Part shown: positions 11,970 through 23,686 of the stretch, piece after piece
Position numbering within the stretch: position 1 is the stretch's first letter
How the letters are laid out: every line of letters begins with the position of its first letter
Source of the DNA: Galaxea fascicularis
Lineage: Eukaryota; Cnidaria; Anthozoa; Scleractinia; Euphylliidae
Assembly (NCBI GenBank): GCA_948470475.1
Contig: OX419335.1
Span: 23,775,661 to 23,839,660 of the forward strand
Direction: 5' to 3'
Length of the DNA stretch: 64,000 nucleotides
Notes under the pieces: model-generated
What the model saw: the letters and a program-made list of their open reading frames with translations, nothing else
The model's database searches: none
Told to the model about the DNA's origin: nothing
Program-made: the position numbers and the translations under genes

Positions 11970-12540
11970 GAGTTAGTCACTCAGAATTACTTAATGTTAA
12001 GTGGGTTATTACGCATTATTAGGCATTTAAACAATTAGTCATTTATTCATAAATAAGTTCTTAATGTTTTACGTTTTGGTGCCATTCATTCCGGTTGATT
12101 TTATAAACCATCTGCTGACTGTTAGTATTGCGGGGAAATTATGCATTGTCACGCATTCAAAACAGTTCGTGAAACAACCCTTAAGACGTCATATGTCACG
12201 TTTAGGAACCATTCATCCAGATTAATTTTAAAAACTAACTATTAAATGACCTCTGTTACTGCTGGCAAGGTAGCAGCCGTTTGTCTCACCTTAGAATTAC
12301 TTATTGCTCAGTGAGTTATGTCATATTTAAGCTGTTACATAAATAGACCCAATCATGTTTTTCATATGTTATGTTTAAGAACCACTCTAACTTTAGTGAA
12401 ACCAAGGATTATTTAATGTCCAGTGAGTTTTAACGTGTGATTTGGCAGTTATAGTTATTGAAATTATCCCTTTAAACCTGTCCTTCATCTGTTACAATCC
12501 CATTGATTTAAAAAAACTAACTACTTATAAGAAATTTTAA
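11970..12540. repeat. degenerate tandem repeat, unit about 130-190 bp, roughly four copies
   Basis: The same series of words recurs in order: AGAATTACTTA, then AGTGAGTTAT or AGTGGGTTAT, then ACGTTTAGGAACCATTC or a variant, then GATTTTATAAACCA or TTTAAAAACTAACTA. The copies begin near 11980, 12137, 12290 and 12415 and have diverged strongly with indels. No coding frame persists through them. Confidence 0.5.
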
Positions 12541-12675
12541 AAGCAAAAGTCGTGCCTCGCCTCTCGATTGCCAGTCTGCACCAGCATTTCTCTTTGGATA
12601 AGTGCCCCATACTGTTGTTGAGCATTCCCTTCACGTTGCCTTGATCTGGCTCATGATTCGTTGTTGTTTGTGTTA

Positions 12676-12836
12676 CGGTGATTTTACCTAACCCGTGAAA
12701 TAGAAGATAGTGTGCTACTTACTACTTGCAACTATTACCCACCATTTCCTTTGTATTCGCTCGTGTGTATTTGGCTAATACACTATGGTACATGTTGTAT
12801 AATAAAAATTGTTTTACGGGTTAAGTAAAACCACAC
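12676..12836. mobile_element. 161-bp MITE, Tc1/mariner type
   Basis: The left end CGGTGATTTTACCTAACCCG and the right end (inverted: GTGTGGTTTTACTTAACCCG) align without gaps over 20 bases at 16 positions. Both are bordered by the dinucleotide TA (12674-12675 and 12837-12838), the usual mariner-type target duplication. It is too short to code for a transposase. Confidence 0.65.
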
Positions 12837-13149
12837 TACATGATCCGTCTCACTTTTATGACCAGTTCCTCTTTGATAGTGAGCCTTGTCCTATTCAATT
12901 TTACCATAAATGTACTGCTGTTTTACATAAATCGTAATAGTCGGTAATCTAATGGTTTACCTGGTCGTCAAGGTAAAGACAGAAAAACTTTGTTCCAAAG
13001 ATAACAAAGAGAAAGCAAATCCTAAAACTCTTAGATCCTAAAATTAGTTTTCTCAATCCTTGAAAGGAGATGCGTTAACCCTTCAACTGTTCATACATCT
13101 ACAAAAGTGCAACAATTTTCGGTGGTGCTTTTCTGATTGTCCATCCTTG

Positions 13150-16100
13150 TTAGACTGGTGTATGAGCTTTACCTTCTTTGGAAGACGTTGGAGTACTCGG
13201 AGCAGTCTAAGACAAAACACCATCAGCGTTACTTATTATAAAAATGTGGTTTCGAAACGTGACAGAAAAGCGTCTCTATGTTAAATCGATTTACCTTTAG
13301 AGCCTCACGACGTTGAAATTCCATTTTAGCAATTTCGTTTTCCACCCATTCTGGGACATCAGGTATGGCATAGGCCACTGCAAACTTGATTCCAAGTACG
13401 AGATGCTGAAAAAGGAAAATGAGTCGTGAAAGGATTCGGAATTCCGATAGTAACAGTTATAAGTGTATCTAAATCCAAAACTAACGACCTGGTTAAAAAA
13501 TAAATTACACTCAATGGACATTTTAAAAATTATGATATTCCTTTCGCATTTGTGTAATTCTAAGGTACCGTGCCATCTTGCCATCTTCACCTTACTATAA
13601 GTTCTTGTTGTCCTTTTTGTTCTTGTTCACTGACAGTGGTTAAATCTGCTGCGGCGAAATTCCAATTTTCTTGCTCCTTTGTTCTTAACAATGCGCCATA
13701 TCGTTTCACCCGCATTATGAATTATGTCACCTGTCCCCATTCAGATCCCAAAAGTATGCAGGACGTTTCTCGCATGAACCTAGTGTAATGACCTATGTTC
13801 CCATGAGTCTCCTGTAGCTCAGTAGTGGAACATCTGGACTCTTAATTGGAGGGTCACAGGTTCCACGCCTGTTAGAAGAACTCGGAATTTCTTTTTCGAG
13901 TATGCGTGAGACACTAGAGCGGTTTTCAATGAGTGTCGAAAAACAACACTCCGACCAATCACAAGAGACGCAAACAGCGTAATGCATATGCCGGTGCCAA
14001 TCAGAATTCGAAGCAATTACATGCAGCTGGCGAAAAGCGCGGGAAAATGTGCGCAAGCAAGCAGTCACGATTGGTTTTGGTTTTGATTCTCATTGGTTAA
14101 AAAAGTGGCGTGAGTTTTGCTGGCCAATCACAGAGCGAAGCAATGCAAAACTAAAGCAAAGATTCATTTTTCATCCATTATTCCTTTTTTTCGTTGTCGA
14201 TGTTATGCTGATTGCAACTGAAGTACACATTTTTATCAAAATGAGATGGACTCACCTCCAGCACGACTATGAGTATGATTCTGTCGGTGACTGTCATGTT
14301 GGGGAACATCCGCTGGACTGAGCCACCCATTCCTAGCAAAGCCAGGTTCACCATCACTGCAACTACTCCCATCACCTCCATTGCATCCTAAAGAGAAAAA
14401 CATTGATACGGCTGCATAGTACAATGGAGTCTTTGAAGGTCTGTTATCTATTTGCTTGTCGTAATGACGAGAAGTTTATGAACATGTATACAAGAAACGA
14501 GGGAAACACAAATTTACAATTTTGCCACAATGCAATTGCACAAAATATTCTACCCTTTCCCCCTGCAATTCCCGCTGTTAATTTTTTTCCTTAACAATCT
14601 ATTTCCGCCTTCACACAGGTTATAACTACAAGATAACATGTATCTTTTACACTTCTTTAGTGTTGATTCAAAGTTGCACGTTAAATTACTGGTCATTACT
14701 TATCCTTTAAGAGATGCTTGTCAATCGAGCAGAAAGAAAATTGAGTTAACTGTTAAGCTGGTTCACATACCTGCCAGGTTCCGATGTTCTCAACTCTTTC
14801 TCCGAATGGCCTTCGGAGGTTAGTGCACAGCTTAAACGCATCGCTTCTGATCTCGATGATGTTGTTCAGCAAAGCACACAATGCGGCTAGCGGAAAGGCT
14901 GAAGAGAACAGGACCACGTAACCAAACTGTATGAACATTTCCAGGTAATCTTCAAAGGTGTCCTGTGGATGACAAGTTAGAATGCAAATTACATGGTCGT
15001 CATCGTCATTATCATTGTCGTTGTCATAACATCACTGTGATTAACATCATTGTTGTCCTTACAACCACTACCGATACCATAATCATTCACATCATCAACG
15101 ACATTATCATCGTTATCATTAACTCCATCGCCACTATCATCGTTACCGTTGTCGTCATCATCAAAATCCCATCGAATCGTCATTTGATTTCAGTCTAGCT
15201 CTCCACTAAAACACCACCATCGCCCCTGAAATTGTTTTACCTCGTATTCAGCCATGGTGCTCTCGATCTCAGCCTGGTTCATAAGAGGTGTATCCAGTTC
15301 CTTAGGTTTATCTGATTTCTCATTTCCGCTCGAACTGGCTTTGTTCTTTCCTTCTTTCTCGTCCAACTCCTTCTTAGCTTTGGCCTCCTGCTTCTTTAAC
15401 TTCCACTCCTTCACTTTTTGCTTTACGAATGGCACTAAAGCTTCTTTAACGTTTCCAACAACTTGCTTGGTAATGAGGAGGGCTGCAAGTTGCTGTGAAT
15501 TACAAGCAAAAGTTATTTTTTTGCGGCCGGAAAATACTATCGAAGTCTGATGAACAGTAAAGTATTCTCAATTGCGGCCATTTACGAGCATGTTACGAAG
15601 GGCATGAGTGCTTTTCATTGATGATACTATTTCTGTAAGGTGTTTATGGAACGGCTTTCTACCTGTGTGTCAAGGAAAAGTCGGCATGCAAGTATGAGCT
15701 GTCAATCGATGCTTTATTTGTAATTTATCTCAGTGACGTGTATTTCAGACATTTCTCCTCTGAATGCCAAACTGTTGTGTAGTCATTTGACTGAATTTGT
15801 ACTTTACCGCTGTTAAGATTTGAAAGTGAGCGTGAGGGTAAAATGCGCGTTTGAATGTGCATTTAAATGAGCCTGCGATGGAGTATGGAGGGTCTACTCA
15901 CGTTTTTCAGCCTGTCCATGTCCTGGATGTAGAAGGCGATGTAAAAGAGCGCCAAGAAAGCGTTAAAGAATTGGAACTGCAATTAAATGATAACAACTTC
16001 ATAATTACTGCATGCCCAGATTAATAGGACGTACATATAATCGTAATTCAATAACTTTCTCAGTTCTGTTTTTCACTGCAATGTTCGCCATATACAGCGT

Positions 16101-19100
16101 TCACTTTGTTTAGTTTTCGTTAAAAAATACATTTCTAAATGTAGATAACAATGATATGCTTAGCTTTAATGAAGAAAGATCTTACCGAGACAAGCTTGAT
16201 GATCAAATGATTTTCGTATGTCTCTTGAAGCCGATAATTTTCTGTGAACAGAAATGTAAGGCAAAGCTAAACGTTGCTGAGGATGAATTTCGGGTGAGAG
16301 GACAATGTTAGGGAGAAAAGAAGGTTGGTAAAAGAGGGAATGCTTCAAGGTGAAATTGGTTCGCTATGTACATTGTGATGAGAAATCTGCCGACTTCTCT
16401 TTTCTACTCACCTTTGTCGTTCAAATGATAAGCCACCTTCTTGTAATTATCATCCAACATACCGATGCAGACTGCCAAGGCGACTTTTGGAGCGAACTTG
16501 AGTGGCTTGGGAGGGTTCTCCATGGCGTCTACCCATCGTTGAAACTCAAAACACAGCAGCATAGAAAGACAGACGACGCCCAAGGATGTCAAGATTATAG
16601 GTAGGGATACGCAGTAACGGAAGATGTTTCTCTTCCAGGAAGGGTAATGAGGCTCTATTCGTCCAGTTATTTCACTGGGTTGATAATCACCCTGTGGATA
16701 ATTATTGGTTTTCAGTCAGTGACATTTAAAAGGTAGAGCACTTTTTGCTATTGTTTATCGACACATCTTATTAACTGAGAATTTAGTGACCTGTTATTTT
16801 CTCTTAGTAATAAGCTCTTGTTTCGCTAACATTCGAAATGCATGGTTCATTTGGCACCAGAAACCATCGGCTGATGGTAAACTGTTCTATGTAGTGAATT
16901 CTTCGACTCCTTGGTTTGAAAGCGATGTAACTTTATTTTTCAGACATCGTCTTCCGAATGTCGAGATTTTGGGGTTTCAGTAGGTGGTAATTACCTTCAC
17001 CTCCCCCATGAGCAACACCCTTATTTCTTTGGCAAAGACGGATATCATTAAATCTTCAAGGCATATTACCGGTACCGTACCCTAAAGAGAGGTCTTGGTT
17101 CTTTCAAGGCATCAGATGGCATGTCCATTGTACCCCACTTGTATGCAAGCTCGGCGCTCTTTCGTTTCCATGCCTCCAGAAACAGAGTGGCCCAAACGAT
17201 GTTGAAGATGTTGAAGAAGAGGATGCACCAGTCACGTGTCACCTCGCTCCTGTTGGACAGGACAAACGTGATGATACCAAGGACTGCGGGCGCTACGAGC
17301 CATTTGGTGTACATACCCAACCATGCAAAATACATGGCAATTTTTACACCGAAGTACTGGCAAATGTCGTCTGTGGATGAAAAAAGAATCAGTTTTTTAA
17401 GAGTTTGTAAAATCTCTTTAGGATGATAGGATTCGTAAACAGGGACCAAAAGGTGCGCTGGCGTGTAATTCACATCTCCTGACTTGATGTTTCTTTGGCA
17501 TTAAAAAGTTTAAAACCCTTATGTTTAATTCATCATACTTCGATCTAAATAAGTTGATTTAGTTTTTGCTATGCTTCTATTTTATTTTTATTTTATTAGT
17601 TTGTCTTTGATACCTTCGTTGTAACTGTTCTAATTGCGTCACAGTTTTCTGACACTATATCAACACTGTTATTTTAATTTCAAATTATCTACTCTTGGTG
17701 AAACAACAGATGTTTATAAAGACTCACCTAGAGGCTGTTTCTTGAAGAATGCTGAGACCCAGGTCTTTTTTAGTTTTGCAAGGTCGTCGTGATTGTGAAG
17801 GGGAAACATTTTTTCCACTACGCCTTCTGATAGCAGCTTGGGAACTGAGAATGATACGAATTTAAAGTGTCTTAAAACTAAGTAGTTCTTTTTTTTTTGA
17901 GGATTTTATAGGACGGATTCTTCTCAAGTTAGCTGGCTACAATTCATTGTTGTTATCTAGCTTTTTATTTAAAGATGCGGATATAAATGGTGCCATTAAA
18001 CAGTTATTCCACCGAGTTCGAGTTCGACTTTCTCAAAGTCCGTTTGCAGCAAGTCTAAGTCATTTCATATCCGACAAGCGCGAATTATTCACACTACCCA
18101 CAAATTATGGACGGAACATGTCCAGCTAAATGTGTGGAAATCGGATACTTTCGCCGCAACTACCGAGTCAGGTCAGGACTTTTATTCCGATCCCACTTTG
18201 TTTCTTACCAATCTGTTGTCCCTCTACAAATTTGATTTTGCCCAGTTCGTCTCCCTGGACCGCTCTCAGGTCATTCACCATTTCCAGGATCATACTTTGC
18301 CTTTCGCCTGACGTAAAGAAGGTCGTCGGATCATCGCTGCCCTCGTAGCTCGTTCGTTCGTCGTATTTGAACTCTGTCATTCCGCCCGTTTTGAGCTTCT
18401 TTCTCAGACCCAAGTGCTCTGCTTCTTGCAAGAACACCTGAAAAGGAAGACCATGGAACGATTTTGTTCACCGTGTTTTTAAGTTGTCTGCTAGGATAGG
18501 TTGGGTTGGGCACCGGCGTAAGGCCTATTTGTGTTTGACTTTAGACGACTATTCAAAACCGGAGGGGAAAGAAAACGTGCCGAGAGTTGGAGCTAGGAAA
18601 AAAATTCTTTGCAAGAACATCGTTGCAAAGAAATTGTCCAAAATTCTCTAGATAACGCGATAGCAACCAAGAAGCCTATTTCTTTACAGCACAAGTCGTC
18701 GGCTTTAAATTGGTACGCCATTGTTGGACATACTCATATGTCACAGAGCTACGTTCAAAGATTGAAGTTTACTACCTCATTACAAGACTCAATTTAAGTC
18801 TTGCTTTTAAAGGTAAATTAAATGTTACCTCAAATGATGAAGTGAGGTAAAAGCCGTACACTGGTGAATGTGCCATTTGTCGCACATGGACATCAACATC
18901 TTGGACACGTGCCCGGAGTCTGGACAACAGCCACATGACGGTGTAGTCTTCAGTGCCTTTGGGAAACGTTACCAGAACATCGCACGTTTTCGAGGGAGTG
19001 GAATGTTCCCATAGTTTTGAGGACAATACAAACTTTCCAGCTTTTTGAAAGCCCCCTGTTGAGAACAAGCAATATGGAAAACAGTTGCCGTGTTCTGTTG

Positions 19101-20422
19101 CTACTGTTGGCACTAATTTTTCATTGCTCCCTGTTGCGGTTGACATCCGCTCAATACAGACTGTCTTACACCACATTCAAAAAGACAGCTTAGATGGAAT
19201 CTTTAACGAGAGCAGTTGATAGGGAACCAGACTGAAGAATCATTAGAAACGCCTCAAACAGCCGTCACCGAACGTGCAGACTTGCAAAGGTAGCATTATC
19301 CTGGTTTGCACCTGAGCTGCCCAGCTGCACTCGCAAGGCAGCCTCTTCTTTGTGATTTACGCTGGTTGCTTATGGGACGAGCATCCGTTTCAAGGTTTCA
19401 AGTGTCTTTCATATGTTAAAAATCATTTATTGGATTTTACCTTCGTCGCCTTTATCGCCACTGAATACATCTTTAGCTGCTGTCTTCGCTGCAAATGCGT
19501 AAAAATCATTATTTACTACTACCTTTTTTGCTAACATGTAAAGGGAGTACCAAACTCTTTAACAGGAATAATCAGCAGAGTCTCTGTAAATAAACCTAAA
19601 AGGATAAGCATGTGATCCGAGTTGTTTGGATATCGATTATAGACTGAAATGATAATAAAGAACACCTCATCCAACCAGTTATCAGTTAAAAGAAAAAAAC
19701 CTAGCTGATTCTCTAGTCCCGCCCAAGCCTGACTAATAACTGATTTCCAACGCAAGTTGAAATCTAAGCCTTGAAATTTGGATCTTCATAACAATATTTT
19801 GATTTCCCCATTTATATTAATAACCTATCATTGACAGGAACAAAAAATACTGATGTAGTTAGTAGTATCCTTACCAAAACCTTACAAGCAAACGAATGAA
19901 TTATTTTACGTTGTGCATAATTTAAATCGTTCGACTTTTCGAGGGACGCTTTGTAAAGTAGAGCTAAAAAATTTGGAGTGCCGTAGACGGTAATAACTTA
20001 GTGGTATTTCGTGGTAAATTGGAAGACAAGATAAAACAAACACTCCTGGCGTACTTCCCTCGGTTATACTGGAAAAATGTAGATATAAGAAAGAATATTT
20101 AATGAGCTACTACGATCTTCCTTGTCCTTGTTTTTAAGAACTTAGGTTATATGCAGCGAGGAAAAGCGAAGCGTAAACAACAAACGCAAACCTGAGACAG
20201 TAAATAAAATGGAGAAAATTGCCTTAAATGCTCATGGACAATTGCTTAAGGCCTTTTTTTCTGCAAACCAGGCTATAACAGCTTTCAACTTTTGCAAAAC
20301 CGGGGCACTTCGTCAGAGTACTTTCCATACACTCCACTTTTGGCGAACATGAAGATAAGTTGGTTATATTAGTACTAAATATTACCTTCCTTCCCGCTTG
20401 TCTTTCGATCCGGGACGGGCAT
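13150..20422 (-). CDS. ANO8: ANO8, anoctamin-8 (TMEM16H)
   Basis: Thirteen exons, in transcript order: 20422-20386, 19055-18829, 18437-18209, 17844-17728, 17370-17081, 16691-16412, 16241-16186, 15976-15902, 15492-15241, 14962-14771, 14387-14256, 13405-13295 and 13206-13150. The total is 2055 nt, encoding 684 residues. The N-terminal cytosolic domain (about 15-200) contains [20 protein letters not shown] and [11 protein letters not shown]. The membrane part begins at [19 protein letters not shown] and includes [49 protein letters not shown] and [14 protein letters not shown], diagnostic of ANO8 rather than ANO10. Vertebrate ANO8 tethers ER and plasma membrane and lacks clear channel activity. 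Human ANO8 is about 1232 residues; the difference lies in the acidic cytosolic loop and the tail, both short here. The first exon ([12 protein letters not shown]) is chosen on phase and donor quality; the last encodes only 18 residues. No AATAAA was found just beyond the stop. Confidence 0.93.
13805..13900 (+). mobile_element. tRNA-derived SINE, family D
   Basis: CTCCTGTAGCTCAGTAGTGG is a tRNA-like A-box region, and GGTCACAGGTTCCACGCCTG is a B-box region in the right spacing. They are followed by AACTCGGAATTTCTTTTTCG, a typical SINE body junction. It lies in ANO8 intron 11, opposite to the gene. Confidence 0.5.
14995..15180. repeat. degenerate ATC/GTC trinucleotide microsatellite
   Basis: About 185 bp consist almost entirely of ATC, GTC, ATT and similar triplets with many interruptions. 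It lies in ANO8 intron 9, which explains the open but meaningless Ile/Val-rich and Asp-rich translations on the two strands. Confidence 0.65.
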
Positions 20423-23400
20423 TTTCGCGAGTTTTTAGGTCCGAAACGCCAGAGCGCTTCCTCCAAACCTCACAATTTTTACCTCGAAAACTAAACTGGA
20501 AAAGAAACTCCAGGCTAACACACCTGCTAAATTTATAACCAGTAGAAGACGCACTTCTAGATGCAACCTGATTGGCCAAACGCCTGTCTATCAACGACTG
20601 CTAAGCTGCATACAGCAGGTTTCCTAACCATACTAACAGGTGGATGTTTGTAATGGGAAGTCTAGATCTGTACCGACATTTCGTGTGACAACAATTTAAA
20701 CGAGCGTGAGCGCAATTACAAGTTGAATTATTGGCAGCTGTATGAATTATGGCATTTATTCTAAAAGGCTAATATATTCTTTTAAGCACCTGACAGTCAT
20801 TCCCTTGTGCAGCTGATCGTTTTCTTTCATTTTGGATTTTTATTTGGATCTTTCAAAAAAGAAAAAAATTAATGGTGCGCGACAAAACAAAAACGATAAA
20901 AATTATGACGTTCTCAACGGCTATCAAAAGGCGTGAAATTTTATTAAAATTTATATAAAAAGGAGTCACATTTGGTATACGAGCACTACAGAAGGTCCAC
21001 CACATAGTGTTAGTTCTCTTGAATTCCGCCCGCTTATCCCAGTAGCTGGAGATATACCTTGATTTAATCGTTAGAATGTTAAACAAGTGAAGTTTGTATC
21101 GTCAATTTACAATTTAGCGCCATTTTCAAATAGTATACCATACAAAACATAATACATTCATACCCTGTTTGTGTCCAGTTTTAAGTCCAATAAAAGTATG
21201 GGAGGTGGGTGAATTTGGCGGGGGGGGGGGGAGGGGGGTTGAGGACCATTGCCATTATGATTTCCAATCCTTGTGTTCGTTGCCCACAGCACCGTCATTT
21301 CCGTAATTACGCTAATTACTATGTACCTTTAAATAAAGGTGAAAATAACTTATGAAGCCAAATGCAAGACCACAAAAAAGAACATGTTTACGATAACTTT
21401 ATACTGGTTACTCGCTAATCTTTGTAAGTCATAAGGATAGACCAGTTCAGGGAGCATTTATTCATTAATTGTTTCAAGATTTCCCAAAGTGAAATGCTCG
21501 AATAAATATTCATAATTGGTAGCTGCTTCTTTGACAGCAAGTCAAACGGTGGCAACGGCCGATGCGTTAGCAAATTGCGTCCAAATGATTGTCACAGTTC
21601 AAGAAACGTTCAAGCTAACTGTACGATGACGTCGTTGTTAATTTCCTAGAATTTCAGGTCATGTCATTATCAAAACTGAACGCTTAATTTAGTAATCTAG
21701 ATGCAAATTTTATGACCATGGACAAATATGGCTACTCATAAACACTTCTGAAATCATGCAAAGAGGCAAATATAAATCTGCCTGCTTTCTCTCAGCCTTT
21801 CTGCAATTCACACATCCGGACCGCCGGCTTGAGATGTCTTTTTTGAGGGAGGGGAGAGGGGGTTAGAAAATCAGCCTTTAACAGATTTCACACAGAACAG
21901 CTCTTTCAACTCACCCCAGTTCGAAGCGTTCTCGGTCTCAGTCTTGGCAAATTTCCATGCTCTCTTCACCCCTTCCATTTAAGACCACTTGTCCCGTTCG
22001 ATTAAATATCTTTCTACTGATACGACGTTCATTGTAGAGTACAAGAAAGTGAAGACACCCAGTGCGCCTTTTCATCGCTATCACAGGGAAATTAGGCCCT
22101 GGATGAAATAAAAATTATTCTGAAATTCACTGCACGGGCTTGAGTCTCTGAGGCAACGCCGGCCGTAGCAAAATATTTCTTAAGAAATCAACATTTTACG
22201 CGACTCCAATGATTTTGTCTCTTCTCGAAGCGGATCCTGGCTAGTTCGTTTTTCACCACGCGCTGCGATCGGTCAAGAAACGACGACAGATCGCAAGGCT
22301 GCATACAACCAAATCTATGAAAATCGTGCGATTCCGCATTTCTGTGAATATCATTAATTCGCTGTTGCTATAAACACAGAACAAGTGTTCACACTAAATG
22401 GCAATATTTCTCGACCACACGTAGCTGTTCATGTGTAATACATCCCCCATTAGCGGACTCTAGCCTCAAGTAATGGTCCTTATACTGCCAGGTGATTATA
22501 ACTATTTCTAATTTATCTAACTTACTTCCCAACCGAATCTGCACCTTTTCTTCTCTTCCAGTCCCTCCCCGCTTCCTGTTGTCCTTCTCAGCCTGCCTCC
22601 TTTGCCATCTCATATATATTCATATTCATCTTTATTCACACTTTTCAGGTACAAAAAAAGACGAAAGAAGAAAAAGAAACTAAAGGAAACGAAATGATAT
22701 AAGATATATAACCATATGAACAATTTTTGAACTATTTTGCAACAGGCAAAGTAGCAAAGCGTTCGAGTTGGCTGCTGCCTATTTACAAGCCGGAAGAAAG
22801 GAAAGAGGGAAACAAATAATAATTAAGACCAAACTAATTCACCAGGCAAGAAGTATTATGAAGACGGAAAGGAAATGGTTCATTAAAAGTTACTTTCAGA
22901 AAAGTCAGAAAACAGTAATAGATGTGATTACAAAATGAGATTTTAGTTGGAAATTCCTTTGCTTCTAAGAAATCCACTCTAATTTATCCACAGGTAGCCC
23001 AAGCTAACATGATATTGCGTAACAGCGTTGTTATAAGAGTTTGTATGGGAATATAACGATTGTACAGAATAGTTCAAATTAAGGGGGGGAAATAATAAAA
23101 TCGACTTACCTCTTGTTGTGATTATTATATGTGCATGTGAGTATTATATATGGAGAGGTATACAGAGACGCTAATTCTCGCTAGAATCGCTCTGAAACGC
23201 CTCCAACCGCCATAAAAACACAAGTTATACTCACAACAAGAAAAGGTAAGTCGATTTTATTATTTTTTCCCTTATTTTGAACTATTCTGTTCAATCGTTA
23301 TATTCCCATGTAAACTATTATAATGTCACGTTACCTTGCGTTACTAGCATGTGATACACATTCTGGAGTTCCCGTATGAACTCGTGTTTTTGGATGGCCG

Positions 23401-23686
23401 CCGTTGTGTTCGCCCTTAACAATAACAACGCTGTTACGCAATGTCATGTTTGCTTGGACTACCTGTGACTTATCCCGAAAAGCTGCTTTTTAGATTGTGA
23501 AGACTCTACTATTACTCCCCATCAAGGATGCGCACCTCTTCCATACAGAAGTTACAATTTGAAGGGAGGTAAAAAGGGTATTTGGCACATTACATTTCTT
23601 CCCCGGGGAGGGGCAGGTGGTTATCTCACGAACCAGAGAAAGGCTGGAACGGCGGACGCCTGCCAGAGTTTGCAACTTTGATCGAT
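20423..23686. other. intergenic region between divergent ANO8 and GBA1
   Basis: No gene was found. The two flanking genes point away from each other, so their promoters should lie near the two ends: the ANO8 side (20423-20640) is comparatively GC-rich, and the GBA1 side lies after 23468. A G run sits at about 21219-21238 and a GA-rich patch at about 21846-21862. The element at 22989-23467 ends 219 bp before the GBA1 ATG. Confidence 0.45.
22989..23467. mobile_element. 479-bp MITE with long inverted ends (CACAGGTAG)
   Basis: The left end starts CACAGGTAGCCCAAGCTAAC and the right end, inverted, starts CACAGGTAGTCCAAGCAAAC. Inverted similarity continues inward through ATTGCGTAACAGCGTTGTTA. A second inverted block (ATAATAAAATCGACTTACCT and its complement) also occurs near the centre. 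The flanks share TTATCC, slightly offset (left flank ATTTATCC, right flank ACTTATCC), suggesting an 8-bp duplication with one change. No transposase frame is present. Confidence 0.7.

Larger units (their letters stand above)
9306..13149. other. gene-free T-rich region
   Basis: No exon or coding frame could be supported on either strand. The plus strand is markedly T-rich, with TTAGTTTAGTTTAA- and GTTACGCTTAGTG-like words. Near 11245-11265 the sequence AACATTTGGTGAGCGTAAGA resembles the end of an LTR followed by a primer-binding site. No second LTR copy could be located, so a degraded retroelement is only a possibility. The stretch also holds the tandem repeat at 11970-12540 and the MITE at 12676-12836. 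Confidence 0.4.

Noticed and set aside
23582..23686. Upstream extension of the GBA1 frame by 35 codons
   Set aside because: The open frame there begins at a TTG, not ATG, and the signal peptide starts immediately after the ATG at 23687.
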